Source: Caenorhabditis elegans | Lineage: Eukaryota > Nematoda > Chromadorea > Rhabditida > Rhabditidae | Assembly (NCBI RefSeq): GCF_000002985.6 | Contig: NC_003280.10 | Location: forward strand, 2,170,001 to 2,234,000 | Reading direction: 5' to 3' | DNA: 64,000 nt | Shown here: in pieces, positions 1-12,517 of the stretch | How the letters are laid out: each line of letters begins with the position of its first letter | Position numbering within the stretch: position 1 is the first letter of the stretch | Notes under the pieces: model-generated | Seen by the model: only the letters and a program-made list of their open reading frames with translations | What the model was told of the DNA's origin: nothing | The model's database searches: none | Made by a program: the position numbers and the translations under genes

Positions 1-324
1 CCTTTTCCGACTATTAGCTTTTTCGACTAAATCGGATTGTTCATCGCTGGATAGTTTCGTGCTCAAACCAAATGCACATTGAGCTGAAAAGTTTCAAAGT
101 AAACTTTTTTGAAGTAAAAACTTCCAGGTACTTACCGATAAAAAACAGGAGAAGTAGGCGACATAGCATCTTCAATTTGCGAACGGACAAATCGAAATAA
201 ATTGATTTTTAATATTTCATCTATTTAATTTCTGTTCGAGCAAAACAAAATTACACGATTTTTGGGAGGTCACGTGGGATTTTATTCAATTTATATTTAA
301 ATTCAAAGCCAAATTTAAATTTTT
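1..324. other. Flank downstream of the Srb receptor gene
   Basis: AT-rich sequence to the left of the receptor stop codon. I see no reading frame with homology and no RNA gene. It presumably holds the 3' end of the receptor transcript. Confidence 0.5.
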
Positions 325-977
325 TTATTTTATTCTACGATTCTTAGTCGATACAGAATCCCAATAATTAGAAATCACATTTTCATAATTTTTAGATCCT
401 TCTCTCCCAGTCGAAGCAATCTGCACAGTTGACTGCACTCTATTAAGTCTCTGGGAATTTAAATGTCGCAGAGATTTGATACCAATAAAGACTATAATCA
501 AGCTGTAAGTCGGAAAAGAGCAATATACACCACGAGCAACTGCATAATTTAGAGATCCATTGAAAAATGACTCTCCCATAGTTCTCACAAATATTGTCAC
601 TGTTACAGAAAATTCGAATAATAGCAAATGAGCGAAGCTGATAATAAATGTGAATTTCGAAGATTGAAGAATTTCTTCCATTTCATAGCGGATTGTCAGA
701 GTGTAGCATTTGATTTTAATTTTCTTGTGAATACGTAATAGTATACAGTTTAGAAATAGGTTTAATATTTTTACAAATATAATGCGAAGAAATACGTAGT
801 TAGCTGCTTTGCCGATGATGATGGAAGTATTATAAATGAGTAGAATTGATCGGTAAATGGTTCATCTTTATAGACGGCGAAGATAATTGAAAAATCTATT
901 GCGATCTGGAAATATTTTATTTTATACAAAAAAGGTACGGAATTCTAAGATTCAACACAATAAAATGGGCGCTTGCT

Positions 978-1070
978 GACTACAAACTACAATAACAGAC
1001 TACAAACTACAATGACAGACTACAAACAATAGGATCATACTACAAACTACAATAAGAGACTAAAAACGAA
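978..1070. repeat. Left tacaaactac direct-repeat border
   Basis: About five near-identical copies of a 20-base unit (tacaaactacaataacagac and variants) stand directly left of the large minisatellite. The same unit recurs on its right side. Confidence 0.85.
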
Positions 1071-1082
1071 AATATATTTGCC

Positions 1083-2292
1083 GAGCACGGCAAATAGGGA
1101 AAATTTGCCGAGTTTGGCCTACAGCAAATTTTGCAAATCCGCCAAATTTGGCGAGGTCGGCAAACAAAAAATTTGGCAAATTCGGCATATTTGCCGAGTT
1201 TGGCCTACAGCAAATTTGGCAAAATCGGCAAATTTGCCGAGTTTGGCCTACATCAAATTTTGCAAATTTAGCAAATTTGCCGAGTTTGGCCTACATCAAA
1301 TTTGGCCAATTCGGCAATTTTGCCGAGTTTGGCAAACAAAAAATTTGGCAAATTCGGCAAATTTGCCGAGTTTGGCAAACAAAAAATTTGACAAATTCGG
1401 CAAATTTGTCGAGTTTGGCCTACAGCAAATTTTGCAAATCCGTCAAATTTGGCGAGGTTGGCAAACAAAAAATTTGGCAAATTCGGCAAATTTGCCGACT
1501 TTGGCCTACAGCAAATTTGGCAAAATCGGCAAATTTGCCGAGTTTGGCCTACATCAAATTTTGCAAATTTAGCAAATTTGCCGAGTTTGGCCTACATCAA
1601 ATTTGGCCAATTCGGCAATTTTGCCGAGTTTGGCAAACAAAAAATTTGGCAAATTCGGCAAATTTGCCGAGTTTGGCAAACAAAAAATTTGACAAATTCG
1701 GCAAATTTGTCGAGTTTGGCCTACAGCAAATTTTGCAAATCCGTCAAATTTGGCGAGGTTGGCAAACAAAAAATTTGGCAAATTCGGCAAATTTGCCGAC
1801 TTTGGCCTACAGCAAATTTGGCAAAATCGGCAAATTTGCCGAGTTTGGCCTACATCAAATTTTGCAAATTTAGCAAATTTGCCGAGTTTGGCAAACAAAA
1901 AATTTGGCAAATTCGGCAAATTTGCCGACTTTGGCCTACAGCAAATTTGGCAAAATCGGCAAATTTGCCGAGTTTGGCCTACATCAAATTTTGCAAATTT
2001 AGCAAATTTGCCGAGTTTGGCCTACATCAAATTTGGCCAATTCGGCAATTTTGCCGAGTTTGGCAAACAAAAAATTTGGCAAATTCGGCAAATGTGCCGA
2101 GTCTGGCAAACAGCAAATTTGGCCAATTCAGCAAATTTGCCGATTTTGGCAAACAGGAAATTTGGCAAATCCGCCAAATTTGACGAGTTTGGCAAACAGC
2201 AAATTTGGCCAATTCGGCAAATTTGTCGAGCTCGGCAAACAGCAATTTTGGTAAATTCTACAAATTTTACAAATTTGGCAAATTTGCCGCAT
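1083..2292. repeat. Minisatellite with about 301-bp higher-order period
   Basis: Built from permutations of a short core (aatttgccgagtttggc plus either caaacaaaaa or ctacagcaa or ctacatcaa). The short units are organised into a higher-order block of about 301 bp: identical stretches start near 1148, 1449 and 1750. The last block is shortened and diverges towards 2290. Long open frames on both strands here are by-products of the repeat and share no homology with proteins I know. It lies inside intron 2 of the Srb gene. Confidence 0.92.
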
Positions 2293-2307
2293 ACCCTGAA
2301 CGGAACT

Positions 2308-2404
2308 AACAGACTACAAACTACAATAACAAACTACAAACTATAATAACAAATTACAAACTACATTACTATACTACAAACTACAATAACAGACTACAAA
2401 GTAC
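2308..2404. repeat. Right tacaaactac direct-repeat border
   Basis: Several copies of the same 20-base unit as at 978-1070, in the same orientation. They enclose the minisatellite between two like borders. Confidence 0.85.
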
Positions 2405-3219
2405 AAAATTTTTTAGCATGCTAGCGAGAGCTTGAAAGCGTTTTATTTTTTGAAAATTTTTGAAAATCAAAAAAAACATTTTTTCACTTTTTTAGAAATT
2501 TTGACACGAAAATTCGACTAATTATCCCATATTGAAATTTTTTTTGGCGGGAAATTCAATTTTCAAATTTTCAAAATATTCCTAAAACTCACAATTATAG
2601 CCACAATAACAGGCCCCAGCAACACTTGAGTTTGTTCATAATGTTTGGCTCTTCCCAGAGCAACAAAGCGTTCAAGCGAAAATCCGACAGGAATAAGCAT
2701 TGAACACGTCATCACAATCATTGCCGAAATTTGACCCCATTTTAATAATGTATTATTGATTATTAATTGACATTTGGAGGTTATGAAAAATGGAACGAAG
2801 AAATGGTAGAACTGGGAAAAATTAAAATTTTAATTTTTTTTTAAACTTAATTTTTTGTGAATTTTTAAGTTGTGGATTTCGAATTTTCCGCCAAATTGTA
2901 TTGAAAAATTTTAAAAAATCATATCTCTAAAATAGTTTTGGCGGGAAATTCGAATTTCATATTTCTGAAATCAAGTAAAACTCACAAATGCAAAACAAAT
3001 CGCCATTGAATACAAAAAATTGCATATAAAATAAACCAAAAGTAGGCATTTCAAATTCCCATGAAAACGTAGAATTAATATTTTTCTTAAAATAAAAAAT
3101 ATCAGCGCCGATATAGAAATTAATGAAGCAAGTAATGACCAAAGCTGAGCAGCTCGATAAATCGGGTGATATGTTAGTTGATAAGCAAATTCACATGCTG
3201 AATTGTTGCTTTCTTGCAT

Positions 3220-4612
3220 TTTATTTGGAATTTCTGAAATTGAACAGTACTTGCAGTGTGTGGAAGTTGGAATTTTTAATAAAACTATAACTCAAGAATC
3301 ATGTATGAGCAGAGCACATAGGCAAAAACAAGAGTAATTGGGTTACACATACCCATTTTTTTATGAAAATGTCAATGACAATAACAAAGGTATAAAGTAA
3401 CAATAAATCTACCTATTAGGTGAATCAGAGAAACAATTCAGAAATTTTGATCTTCCCGCCAAAAAATTATTTTAGAAAATATTAGAAAGTTTGAATTTCC
3501 TGCCATAATTATCTCAGAAAATTTGAATTTTCCGCCAAAATTATTTTAGAAAATATTAGAAAATTTTATCTTCCAGCCAAAATTATTTTAAATTAAAAAA
3601 AGAAAATTTGAATTTCCTGCCAAAATTATTTTAGAAAATACTAGAAACTTTTATCTTCCAGCCAAAATTATTTTATGGGAAAATTTGAATTTCCCGCCAA
3701 CCTATTTTTCAGACAAAATTTGAACTACCCGTCTGGCGCGTAGTTTAAAATATGATTTTTTAAAACACTTTACTGGAATTTGAAATTTTTAAACAATTTT
3801 TTGACGACCTCTCCATTAATTCAAATTCGAAGGACTGGGAACTTCGAATTTCAGTTTTTCAAAACAAATTAAAGTTTCAGAAAAATTTTAAAATTTTGGC
3901 GGGAAATTCAAATACTTTTCCAACATTTGAATTCAAAATTCATATTTTTTTCAATTTGAGAAAAATTAGTGGAAAGTTGGAAAATGTTCATTCCAGAATC
4001 TAAAATGTCTCCCGGGACAGCTTGACCAAAAAATTGTTAAAAAAAACCTAAAAACAGATTTCTGGTTTAGACTCAATTTTTAATAAGCTCTTGAGCCAAA
4101 CAACATGCCAGCTGTTTTTAGAAAGCATGCTTTTTTTAAATAAATTAGTTCCGCATTGTAAAAATTGTTTTTCAGAATAATTTTTAAAACACAGGAGTTA
4201 GTAATAAACATTTTTCAAGAAACGGGGATGAAGGCGGACAAGTTGGAGGCAGGCGTCATGCTCTGAAACCGCGCCTGTCTGGCCACCTCTGCCTGCCTGT
4301 CTCGCCTTCTGTATAGTGCGGCGGAACCCGAAGTGTCGGCTGCGGCGAAAAAAACACATTTCGGACTATGTGGTGTGAACACGAAGCCTTTAGCTTCCCG
4401 TCATGTTGCGGGAATGAGGCGAGAAGCCGGCGTCAGGGCCTGCCTCCCATGGAAGCCCTACGACCAACATTTTTGCAAACATTTTCGCCAAACCGTTAAA
4501 CATTGATAGGAAAATGTATATCACTTTAAGAAAAAAGGAGGCTCAGTACAAACGCGCTCTATTGAGAACGTTGCCCTAAAATTTCAAAAAACATCTTCAT
4601 TCAATACAATGC
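3220..4612. other. Intergenic, repeat-rich
   Basis: No gene seen. Between about 3430 and 3720 there are irregular tandem copies of roughly 60-70 bp containing ttcccgccaaaattatttta. Around 4225-4455 a GC-rich block of degenerate caggcg/gcctg units stands out against the AT-rich background and resembles a dispersed repeat. The Srb promoter should lie just right of 3219. Confidence 0.6.
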
Positions 4613-5460
4613 CTAATAGTTCAAGACTCCCAGAATGAGCACGACAAGGGAAAATCCAATGATTTTTTGGGCTCCAGCAGTTGTGTCACTTTTCTTTTCG
4701 TCGTCCTTTTTGTAATCTAACTTCTCGTCCGATTTTTCGGCGGCTTTCTCAGGAGCTCTGAAAAAAAAATTAGTTTATTGAAATTTCTTACAAAATCACG
4801 GGCTTCTGGCCTTCCGCATTTTTCGCGCTCCATTGGCAATGGAAAACGCCGCGACGCGACACGCGACGCGAGCTGTGGCCGAGCCAACATGGCCTAGAAT
4901 ATGAGAAAAGCCAGAAAATCTTCGTTTGAAACTAAAAAAGCGGGGAAAAAAATAAAAATCTCACTTTGATGCGGCAACAACACACAAGATGCTAGTTGTA
5001 GCTTTCTTGCTCTCGCATATTTTCTCAATACAAGCTACTCGGTCATGATGTGCCGCAATGTTTTCCGAGGCTTCCTGAAAAAATAGTATAAATATAAAAT
5101 TAGAAAATATAATTCAACTTACATATCCATCCCCAAGAGTGATGATGCCCATATCTTTGGGAGGCTTACCACATGCAGTCTCCATTGCAATATGCACCAA
5201 CTTCTCGTCGAACACCTTAAAAAATAAGGCTGAGGTTTAGAAACTATTTTCCCCTTCACTCATCAATTTACCATCCTTAAACTCTTTTTGAAAAATTTCG
5301 TTGGCTTTTTCAAGAAGGTCAGTATTCGCCATCTTCTTCGAATACGCACATGGAGCTGTAAATTATTCTTGTTTAGGAAAACAAGCCTGAACAAAAAAAA
5401 AACAAAAAACTTACCGGAAACCAGAAGGAAAACTCCAACCAGGCAGACGATGGTGTTCAT
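4613..5460 (-). CDS. Small secreted or tail-anchored protein, unknown family
   Basis: Five exons (5460-5415, 5355-5272, 5229-5123, 5074-4965, 4757-4613) give a 163-residue protein. Residues 1-16 (MNTIVCLVGVFLLVSG) form a signal peptide. The middle carries five spaced cysteines (CAY, TACGK, ACIEKIC, ILCVV), suggesting disulphides. A charged Lys/Asp/Glu stretch follows, and the C-terminus is hydrophobic (KIIGFSLVVLILGVLNY at the very end). That tail fits either a GPI-attachment signal or a single membrane anchor, so the product should be at the cell surface. The acceptor at 5230 (cctcag) rather than 5216 was chosen because it alone keeps the frame open. I do not recognise the family and assign no function. 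Confidence 0.75.
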
Positions 5461-6946
5461 TTTGATAGTTTGAACTGATTGTTTCGGAGGGAAATCGCTT
5501 CTTATATAGTGGGGTTTTTTGGTGAGGTGGCAGGGATTTTATGGGGTCACGGGAAACTGATCTGTTTTTCGAATTTTGGAAATTCAAATTTTTTTTTTTT
5601 AATTTAAAGTTTCACGCTTATGAATCAAAATTTATTTTAAAAAATTCCATTAGAAAATAAAATATGCGTGAATTTTCTTCATATTTTGAAATGTAAGAGT
5701 TTGCCGAATTAGGCCAGCTTGACTCAGCCACTGCCGGGGTAAATTTACGGCGCGTTGTGTGCCGCGTCGCGGCTTGGCTTCCCACGACTTTCCCACGTGT
5801 TATCCGGCGGCGATTATCAATGGAGCGCGAAAAAGAAGACCAGAAGGACATAATTTTCAAGCTGCGTTGCGGTCGCGTCGCGGCTCAAATTTCGAAGGCC
5901 ATCAAATTGGAGAAATTTGCATCCAGTTTTCCAGTTTTAATAGTGCAATTTTTTCAAAATTATTGGATTTTATGACTTCCGACAAGTTTTTCAAAAAGTT
6001 TTAAGCATTTAATTTGAAATTATAGTAATTTTCCTCTACGACCCAAATCTCAGCGTCACGGCCCGAGAAGTGGTACCTGTACGCAATTTGTCTACCGTAT
6101 ACCTGGAAGTTTGGGCGCAAGTATCTCAAAAACGGTTGGTCCAGTTTTTTTGTGATGCATATAAAAAATGTCCGAAATTAAATTCTAAATTTTTTGGACC
6201 AAAGCTTTTTTCGTTATCACGCGCCCAAACCTGGTCTACACTCAAATTATCAGTAGAGCGCGTTTGCATGGATGTACCACTTGTCGGTCCGTGAGCGTAA
6301 AATTCAATGTTTTGGCGGTGTTTGCGTATTTTTGGCGCTACCGTAACCCTCGAATTGTAATTTTTGGAATTTAATGGTTACTGGGCTCACTTCTCATGCT
6401 TTTTGGTTTTTTCCCCTGAAAAATCAATAGTTTTCGGGTTTTTTGAGTGAAAATTCAAAATTGTAGAATTTCAGCCAAATTTCTGATTTTTAAGAAAATT
6501 GCTCAGATTTTTAAATATGTAATTTGGATTCTCCGTGTTTTTCTTAGTCTACAATAAAAATTTCAGCTCAAATTTCAAAAATCGCGTGAAATTTGGTGTT
6601 TGCGTACTTTTGGCGCTACCGTAACCCCTGAATTTTCACAATTGAGCTAGAAAGCTCTAATTTCAGGGGTCCTGCCTGGAATTTTGTGAGCAACTCGAAT
6701 TTGAACTTGAAATTGTACAAAATCTCGCTTTGCACTCAGATTTTTCTTGCAAAAAAACTTTTGACATCAAAAATTTTACCTAATTATAATCATATTTTGT
6801 TCTATGTTCCAAAACTATCGTCACAATTTCCGTAAATTCCACCACGTGTTCTATGAACCGGGTACTGATAAGAAACACTGATAAACTTCATAAAAACGCC
6901 AAAACTACGAGACTTTAGTCGTCATTTTGTGCCATTTTTTCACAAA
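5461..6946. other. Divergent intergenic region
   Basis: Separates the minus-strand small secreted protein from the plus-strand GBA gene, so both promoters should lie here. About 5700-5850 is a copy of a dispersed repeat also present at about 46290-46470 (shared blocks tttacggcgcgttg and tcaatggagcg). Copies of the gtgtttgcgta family core occur near 6315 and 6595. No other gene seen. Confidence 0.6.
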
Positions 6947-9900
6947 ATGAAGTCACGATTTTTATTGAAAATCTTCATATTTTTAGCGGTTTTTGGAGTT
7001 GGTAGGTCGAATTTTTCAAGAACTACGACACTCCGAAATCCCGCTTTTCAGATAGTGTCCGGGCAGCTGATTGTACGGAAAAAACATTTAAAACCGGAAC
7101 AGTATGCGTTTGTAGTCTCGATTCTTGCGATGAGGTGAGATTTGAAAAAAAAAACATTTTTGGAAAAAAAATTGAAAACCAAAATTGTTATGAAAATTTC
7201 ATATAAATTTTTGAATTCTCCTCGCAATTACCGTTGATTTAACACCAATATCGGCCATATTTCATAAAATTTGAAATTTGAATTAGTTTCCCCTGCGGCG
7301 CGGTCGCGTCGCGGTCGGACTTGAAAATTTTAGAATTCTTGTAGAAACCAATGAATCAAGCAAGGATTTTTAGAAACTAAGTAAAATTGATTGAGATTAT
7401 CCAAAAAGAATCTTTAAAACTGGTTAAAGGGGGTCTATAAAGTTTGACCGCGACGCAGCCGCGACGCATGACCAAAATTCAGTTTTTGTCTGAATATAGC
7501 CAATATGGGTGTCAAATCAAAGGAAATTTCACGGGAAACTCGAAAATCCCCATGAAAATGCATTTTAACCAGTCGCTTTTTTTTAATCTAAAATTTTCAA
7601 AAAATAAAAAAAGGTAATTTTCCAAAAGAAAATTTTTTCCCTTTTTTTTAATTTTAATTGTTACTTTAAGCCAAATCCGACACTTTCCTGAACCAAAATT
7701 TCACGAAAAATTCAAAAAATTGTATAAAAATTCCAGATTCCACCTCTGGACATCACTATGGGTCAGGCGGCACTCTACACCACCTCCCATACCGGCGCCC
7801 GGCTCCACAGGGATGTCATCTATGCGACGGATACTGAGCCATGTGAGTTGTGGAATTTTCAGCTGAAACAAGTTTGAAAAAAATTTTCGAAGCTTAAAAA
7901 ATATTTTTGAAATTTTTTAGTTTTTGAATTTTTTTTTGTTCTTAAAATAAATTTTCCTTGTACCTAAAAAAATGTTCCTTTACTAATTTTTTACAAAAAT
8001 TCTAATTTTTGAATTGAAAACCCTAAAATTTTCAGTCGGAACCCTGCACATGACAATTGACTCCTCCAAAAAATACCAGACGATCCAAGGATTTGGCTCC
8101 ACATTTTCCGATGCTTCTGGTGCAAACCTGAAGAGTTTGCCGGACAAATTGTCGGATTTGATTATGAAACAATATTTTTCGGATACAGGTTAGCATTTTT
8201 TAAACAGCTTAAGCTGAAACTGGCCAATTGCAAAAAAGTTTAGGTTTTTAGGACCACTGAGAAAAAAGTTACGTCGATAGTTCAGTAGAGCGCAGTTGCA
8301 AATTTGGAAATTAAATTTTGAAATTAATTGCAATTGATAGATCACAATTTTCTCTACAGTTTTCTCTCTTACCCCAACTCTCTAGAACCGATTTGAAGAA
8401 AGTTATTCCAAAAGTTCAGTGGAGCGCACTTGCAACATCAAACAATTTTCAAATTAAGTATATGTCATTCGCTAGGAAATTTCAAATTCTACAACTTTCA
8501 GTATTGCAAGTGCGCTCCATTGAATTTTTTTCCAGGACTTAACCTCCAATTCGGTAGAGTTCCAATAGCCAGCACAGATTTTTCGGGTCGAGTTTACAGT
8601 TATAACGATGTCGCAAATGATTATTCAATGCAGAATTTTAATTTGACTAAGGAAGATTTCCAGTGGAAAGTGAGTTTATTTCAACGCAACTTTAAATTTA
8701 CTCTTAAAAATTTTTAGATCCCATACATCAAAAACGCGCAGAAGTACAATCCGAACTTGAAGTTATTTGCAGCTCCGTGGGCAGCACCAGGTAATGTTTC
8801 TCACTAAGATTTTTGAATTTAGCACAAAATTTGCTGAGTTTTAAGCCCCATATTGACTATATTCGGTGCAAGTTGAATTTTTGGCCATGCGGCGCGGTCG
8901 CGTCGCGGCCCAGAAAATAAAGTGGAGCGTTAACTGATTAAAAATCAGGGTTTCCTGCTGTTTGGCAGTATTTAAATTTTTCTGTGTTAGATTAAACACA
9001 AGTTTGGCGCACTTTTGGTACAAATTTCGAAATTCTAATTCCGGACCGCGACGCGGCCGCACCGCATATCCTAAATTTAAAACTTTTCCAAATATAGTCA
9101 ATATATCAAAATTCCGCGAATTTTACGGAGAATTCAAAAAATTTAGCTGCAAATCACATAATCGCTTCTAAACACACTTTTGAAAATTCGACCGCGACGC
9201 GACCGCAACGCATCTGCCTAATTTTCAAAGTTGTCCGATTATAGTCGAGATTGGTGTCAAATTAACGAAAATTTTGCGCTTAATTCGGAAATTTAAATGC
9301 CAACGCTCGAAAATTGTCTGTTTTTCCTAAGAAAAAAATTGTTTCAATAATTTCAGGATGGCTTAAGACTACTAAAGAAATGACAGGACCTGGGGCTCTT
9401 AACGGAAAAGCTGGGGATAACTATCATCAGGCATACGCCAAATATTTTGTCAGGTAATTCAACTATTTTCAGACTATATCAGAGTTTTTTTTCGAATTTC
9501 AGATTCCTCGAGGAGTACGGAAAATCTGGAATCTCATTCTGGGGACTTTCAACTCAAAACCAGCCAACATTAGGCTCCGATAAGAAGAATAAAATACAAT
9601 CGACACTTTTCACAGCTGAAACACAACGAGATTTCATAAAAACTGACTTGGGACCAGCCCTGGCTGCTTCAAGTTCTGGAAAAGATGTGAAACTTCTGAT
9701 TCTGGACGATAATCGAGGAAACTTGCCGAAATGGGCAGATACTGTAAGTTAATGTTGTCAAATTTGGAATCTCCGTACAATTTGCAAAGTTTTGACACCC
9801 ATATTGACCTATTTTGGATCATTTTGAAATTTTGGACTTGCGGTGCGGTCGCGTCGCGGTCAAATTTTTTCATATCGAGCTGGGGCGAACTGTGACGTCT

Positions 9901-11885
9901 GGTACGCTTCCAAGACATTATAGATAATAATTTTGCAGCAACCAATTGTTTTTAACAACAATTTCGAGCGTTTTCAAAAATTGGTAGAATTTTTACCGCG
10001 ACGCAACCGCACCGCATGCCACAAATTTCAAACTTGTCCGAATATAGCCGATATGGGTGTCAAATTTCAGCAAATTTCACGAAAAATTCAAATTTTCATG
10101 TTTTGAAAGCCCAAGGCTACGTTAAAACAAGTTTATGAAAACCTGACCGCGACGCGACCGCGCCGCAAGCCCTAAATTTCAAACTTATCCGAATAAAGTC
10201 GATATGGGGCTTAAAATTTTGCAAATTTTACGGAGAGTTCGAATTTCATACTCAAAATTCTCAATTTCCAGGTTCTAAACGACATGGACGCCGCAAAGTA
10301 CGTGGGCGGTATCGGGGTTCACGCATATCAAGACGGAGAAACTGATAATCACTTGGATGAGACTCACAAAAAACATCCAAATTTTTTTATTTTAGGCACT
10401 GAGGTAAATTTTAGTTTTTAGGCAGAAAAATAAATTTAGGCCCAAAATTTCAGGCTTCCGAAGGCTACGGGTCCAAGGACACCCACGTGGATTATGGAAA
10501 TTGGGATCGTGCAGCAGATACTGCTTCAGATATTTTAGATGTAAGAGAAAATATAGTTTTGAAGAAATTTCTAGAAAATTGGGGAAAAGTTCGGAAAAAA
10601 AATTTCAAAATTTTAATTTTTTTTTCAAATTTTTTTTTTCATAATTTTTTTTTCTACATTTTTTTCCAGAACATGAACAACTGGATGACTGGCTGGACAG
10701 AACGTAACCTAATCCTAGACGCCCTGGGTGGTCCATCATGGGTGTCCGACTACACAGATGCGCCGGTCATTGCGTTCCCAGCGATGGCTCAATTCTACAA
10801 GCAGCCCATGTTTTATGCGATTGCACATTTTAGGTAGGTTTCTATTAGTTTCTGCATGAAATAACTAAAATATTAGAATTTGTCGTTAAAATTGGATCTA
10901 GAAAATATAAAAATTGAAATTTTTTGGGAAATTTTTGTTGAAAATTTTCTAAAACTGTCTGAAAAGCAGCTTAACACGCAATTTTCCAAGTTTTCAAACA
11001 GAAATTCGAATTTCTCGTATAATTTTAGTTTTGAAATCAAAAACTAGAAGTTTCTAGCTCGATTTTGAGATTTCGAGGGTTACTGTAGCTCCAAAAGTAC
11101 GCAAACACCGACTACAGTACCCCAAAACACCGCATTTCACGCAATTTTCGAATTTTGAACTAAAAATTCACAGATATACTAAGAAAATAGTGGAGAATTT
11201 GAATTTGATATTAAAAATGCTGAGAATTGTTTTGGAACCTAACCAAAACGACAAAAACATCTGAATATCGATGAAATTCTGAAATTTTTTGAGTTTTTGA
11301 GCTCAAATACGAGTTTCCTGCAAAATTTTAGATTGAGTCTCAAAAACTAGATCTTTCTAGCTCAATTTTGAAAATTCCCGGGTTACTGTAGCTCCAAAAG
11401 TACGCAAACACCGACTACGGTACCCCAAAACACCGAACTTGGCGCAATTTTCGAAACTTGAGCTAAAAATTCAGAATCAGACTAATTGAAGTACGGAGAA
11501 TTTGAATTTCAAACTGTAAATTTTCAGAAAAAATTTCTACCATCTAAAAATTCACGAAAACACTGGATTTCGCAATAACTAATTTTCAGTCACTTCATCA
11601 AGCCTGGAGCAGTAAGAATCGACCACTCATTAAATGTAATTGAGCTGGAAGTTGAAACCACCGCATTTTTGAATCCTGATGGCTCAAAAGTTATTGTAAT
11701 GCTCAATAAGGGCTCGGTTTGTGCTGAAAGTCCAACTTTTCAGCCGAAAATTTCTAAATTTTCAGCTAGTCTCAACGGAGCACACAGTAGTTGTCCAGGA
11801 TGCTGCTGATAGCCGTAATCACTATCATTTTACACTTCCACATCGAGCTATTACCACTTTGTATATTCAAACTTCACAGTTTTAG
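6947..11885 (+). CDS. gba-1: Glucocerebrosidase-like GH30 protein lacking acid/base Glu
   Basis: Thirteen exons: 6947-7001, 7052-7134, 7737-7842, 8036-8188, 8536-8669, 8718-8790, 9357-9453, 9503-9743, 10272-10403, 10454-10540, 10670-10833, 11590-11716, 11766-11885. The product has 523 residues (human GBA1 has 536). It starts with a signal peptide (FLLKIFIFLAVFGVG), as expected for a lysosomal enzyme that hydrolyses glucosylceramide. GH30 landmarks are clear: QGFGSTFSDASG, AAPWAAPGWLKT, FWGLSTQN, LDDNRGNLPKWA, GTEASEG (nucleophile Glu kept) and FYKQPMFYAIAHF. The acid/base position, normally NEP, reads NQP because the codon at 9560-9562 is CAG. On family knowledge this should strongly impair hydrolysis. 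The symbol is tentative: the choice between gba-1 and gba-2 rests on remembered order beside mtq-2. Many introns carry dispersed repeats. Confidence 0.9.
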
Positions 11886-12517
11886 TGGATTTTTCGACAA
11901 AAATTGCTTATTAAATAAGTTTTCATGTTGATTGTTGGATTTTTCATAAAATTTGCGTCAATTTGACCCCCATATTGACATGTTTTGAAGCAGTTTGAAA
12001 TTTTGGTGGTTTTTGGGACGCGGCGCGGTCGCGTCGCGGTCCAGACTAAAAAGTCGCTAGATAAAAAGTTTTCCACGTTTTTAGAGGATGTCTGTTCGAA
12101 TAATTTAAGTTTCAAGCTATTTTGCATCACTTTGACACCTGCAATGCTATGATTTGAGGCAATATAAAACTTAAATTTTTGAAAGCGGCGCGGTCGCGTC
12201 GCGGTCGAAAATCGAAAACTCATCTTACCTATAGTTTTAAACTTTTTTATGCATGTTTTCGAATTTTTCTAAAAATTTCCATCCATTTAACACCCATATT
12301 GGCATGTATTAAACAATTTTTAAATTTTAGTAGTTTTGGACCGCGATGCGACCGCGCCGCGGGGCTCAAATTTCAAAGTGAACCGATTCTAGTCGATATG
12401 GGGCTTAAAATTTCAGAAATTGAATGAATAATTCAAATTTTTACACTAAAAGTTCAGGTTTCAACACGATTTTTTAAATTTTTCAAAAATAAAATTTTAA
12501 AAAATTGATATTTTATT
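11886..12517. other. Spacer between convergent GBA genes
   Basis: Both 3' ends lie here. The stretch contains three copies of the gcgttgcggtcgcgtcgcgg-type core (near 12020, 12190 and 12345). An AATAAA on the minus strand (12512-12517) follows the right gene's stop codon directly. Confidence 0.7.

Larger units (their letters stand above)
325..3219 (-). pseudogene. Srb-class seven-TM chemoreceptor, frameshifted in TM5
   Basis: Three exons on the minus strand: 3219-2986, 2811-2593 and 905-325. They encode a typical nematode Srb receptor, a G-protein-coupled chemosensory receptor of sensory-neuron cilia. Exon 1 has the HPIYRAAQ motif before TM1 and the FHGN loop before TM2. Exon 2 has the TM3 end SMLIPVGFSLERFVAL and the TM4 start LGPV. 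Exon 3 has the loop VYKDEPF, TM5 to TM7, and the conserved tail STGREGSKNYENVISNYWD. Within exon 3 the frame breaks at about 771-780: the TM5 segment ending YFFALY runs into a TAA, and homology resumes one frame over at VKILNLFLNCILL. I found no splice pair that repairs this. Either it is a recent pseudogene or a one-base assembly error. The family call is strong. Non-functionality is inferred from the frameshift. Intron 2 (906-2592) contains the minisatellite. Confidence 0.72.

Noticed and set aside
1078..2346. Long open frames on both strands in the minisatellite
   Set aside because: They arise because the repeat unit lacks stop codons; frames overlap, repeat every 301 bp and have no protein-like composition.
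978..2404. CRISPR-like array
   Set aside because: Regular repeats, but the intervening sequence is itself repetitive and the genome is eukaryotic.
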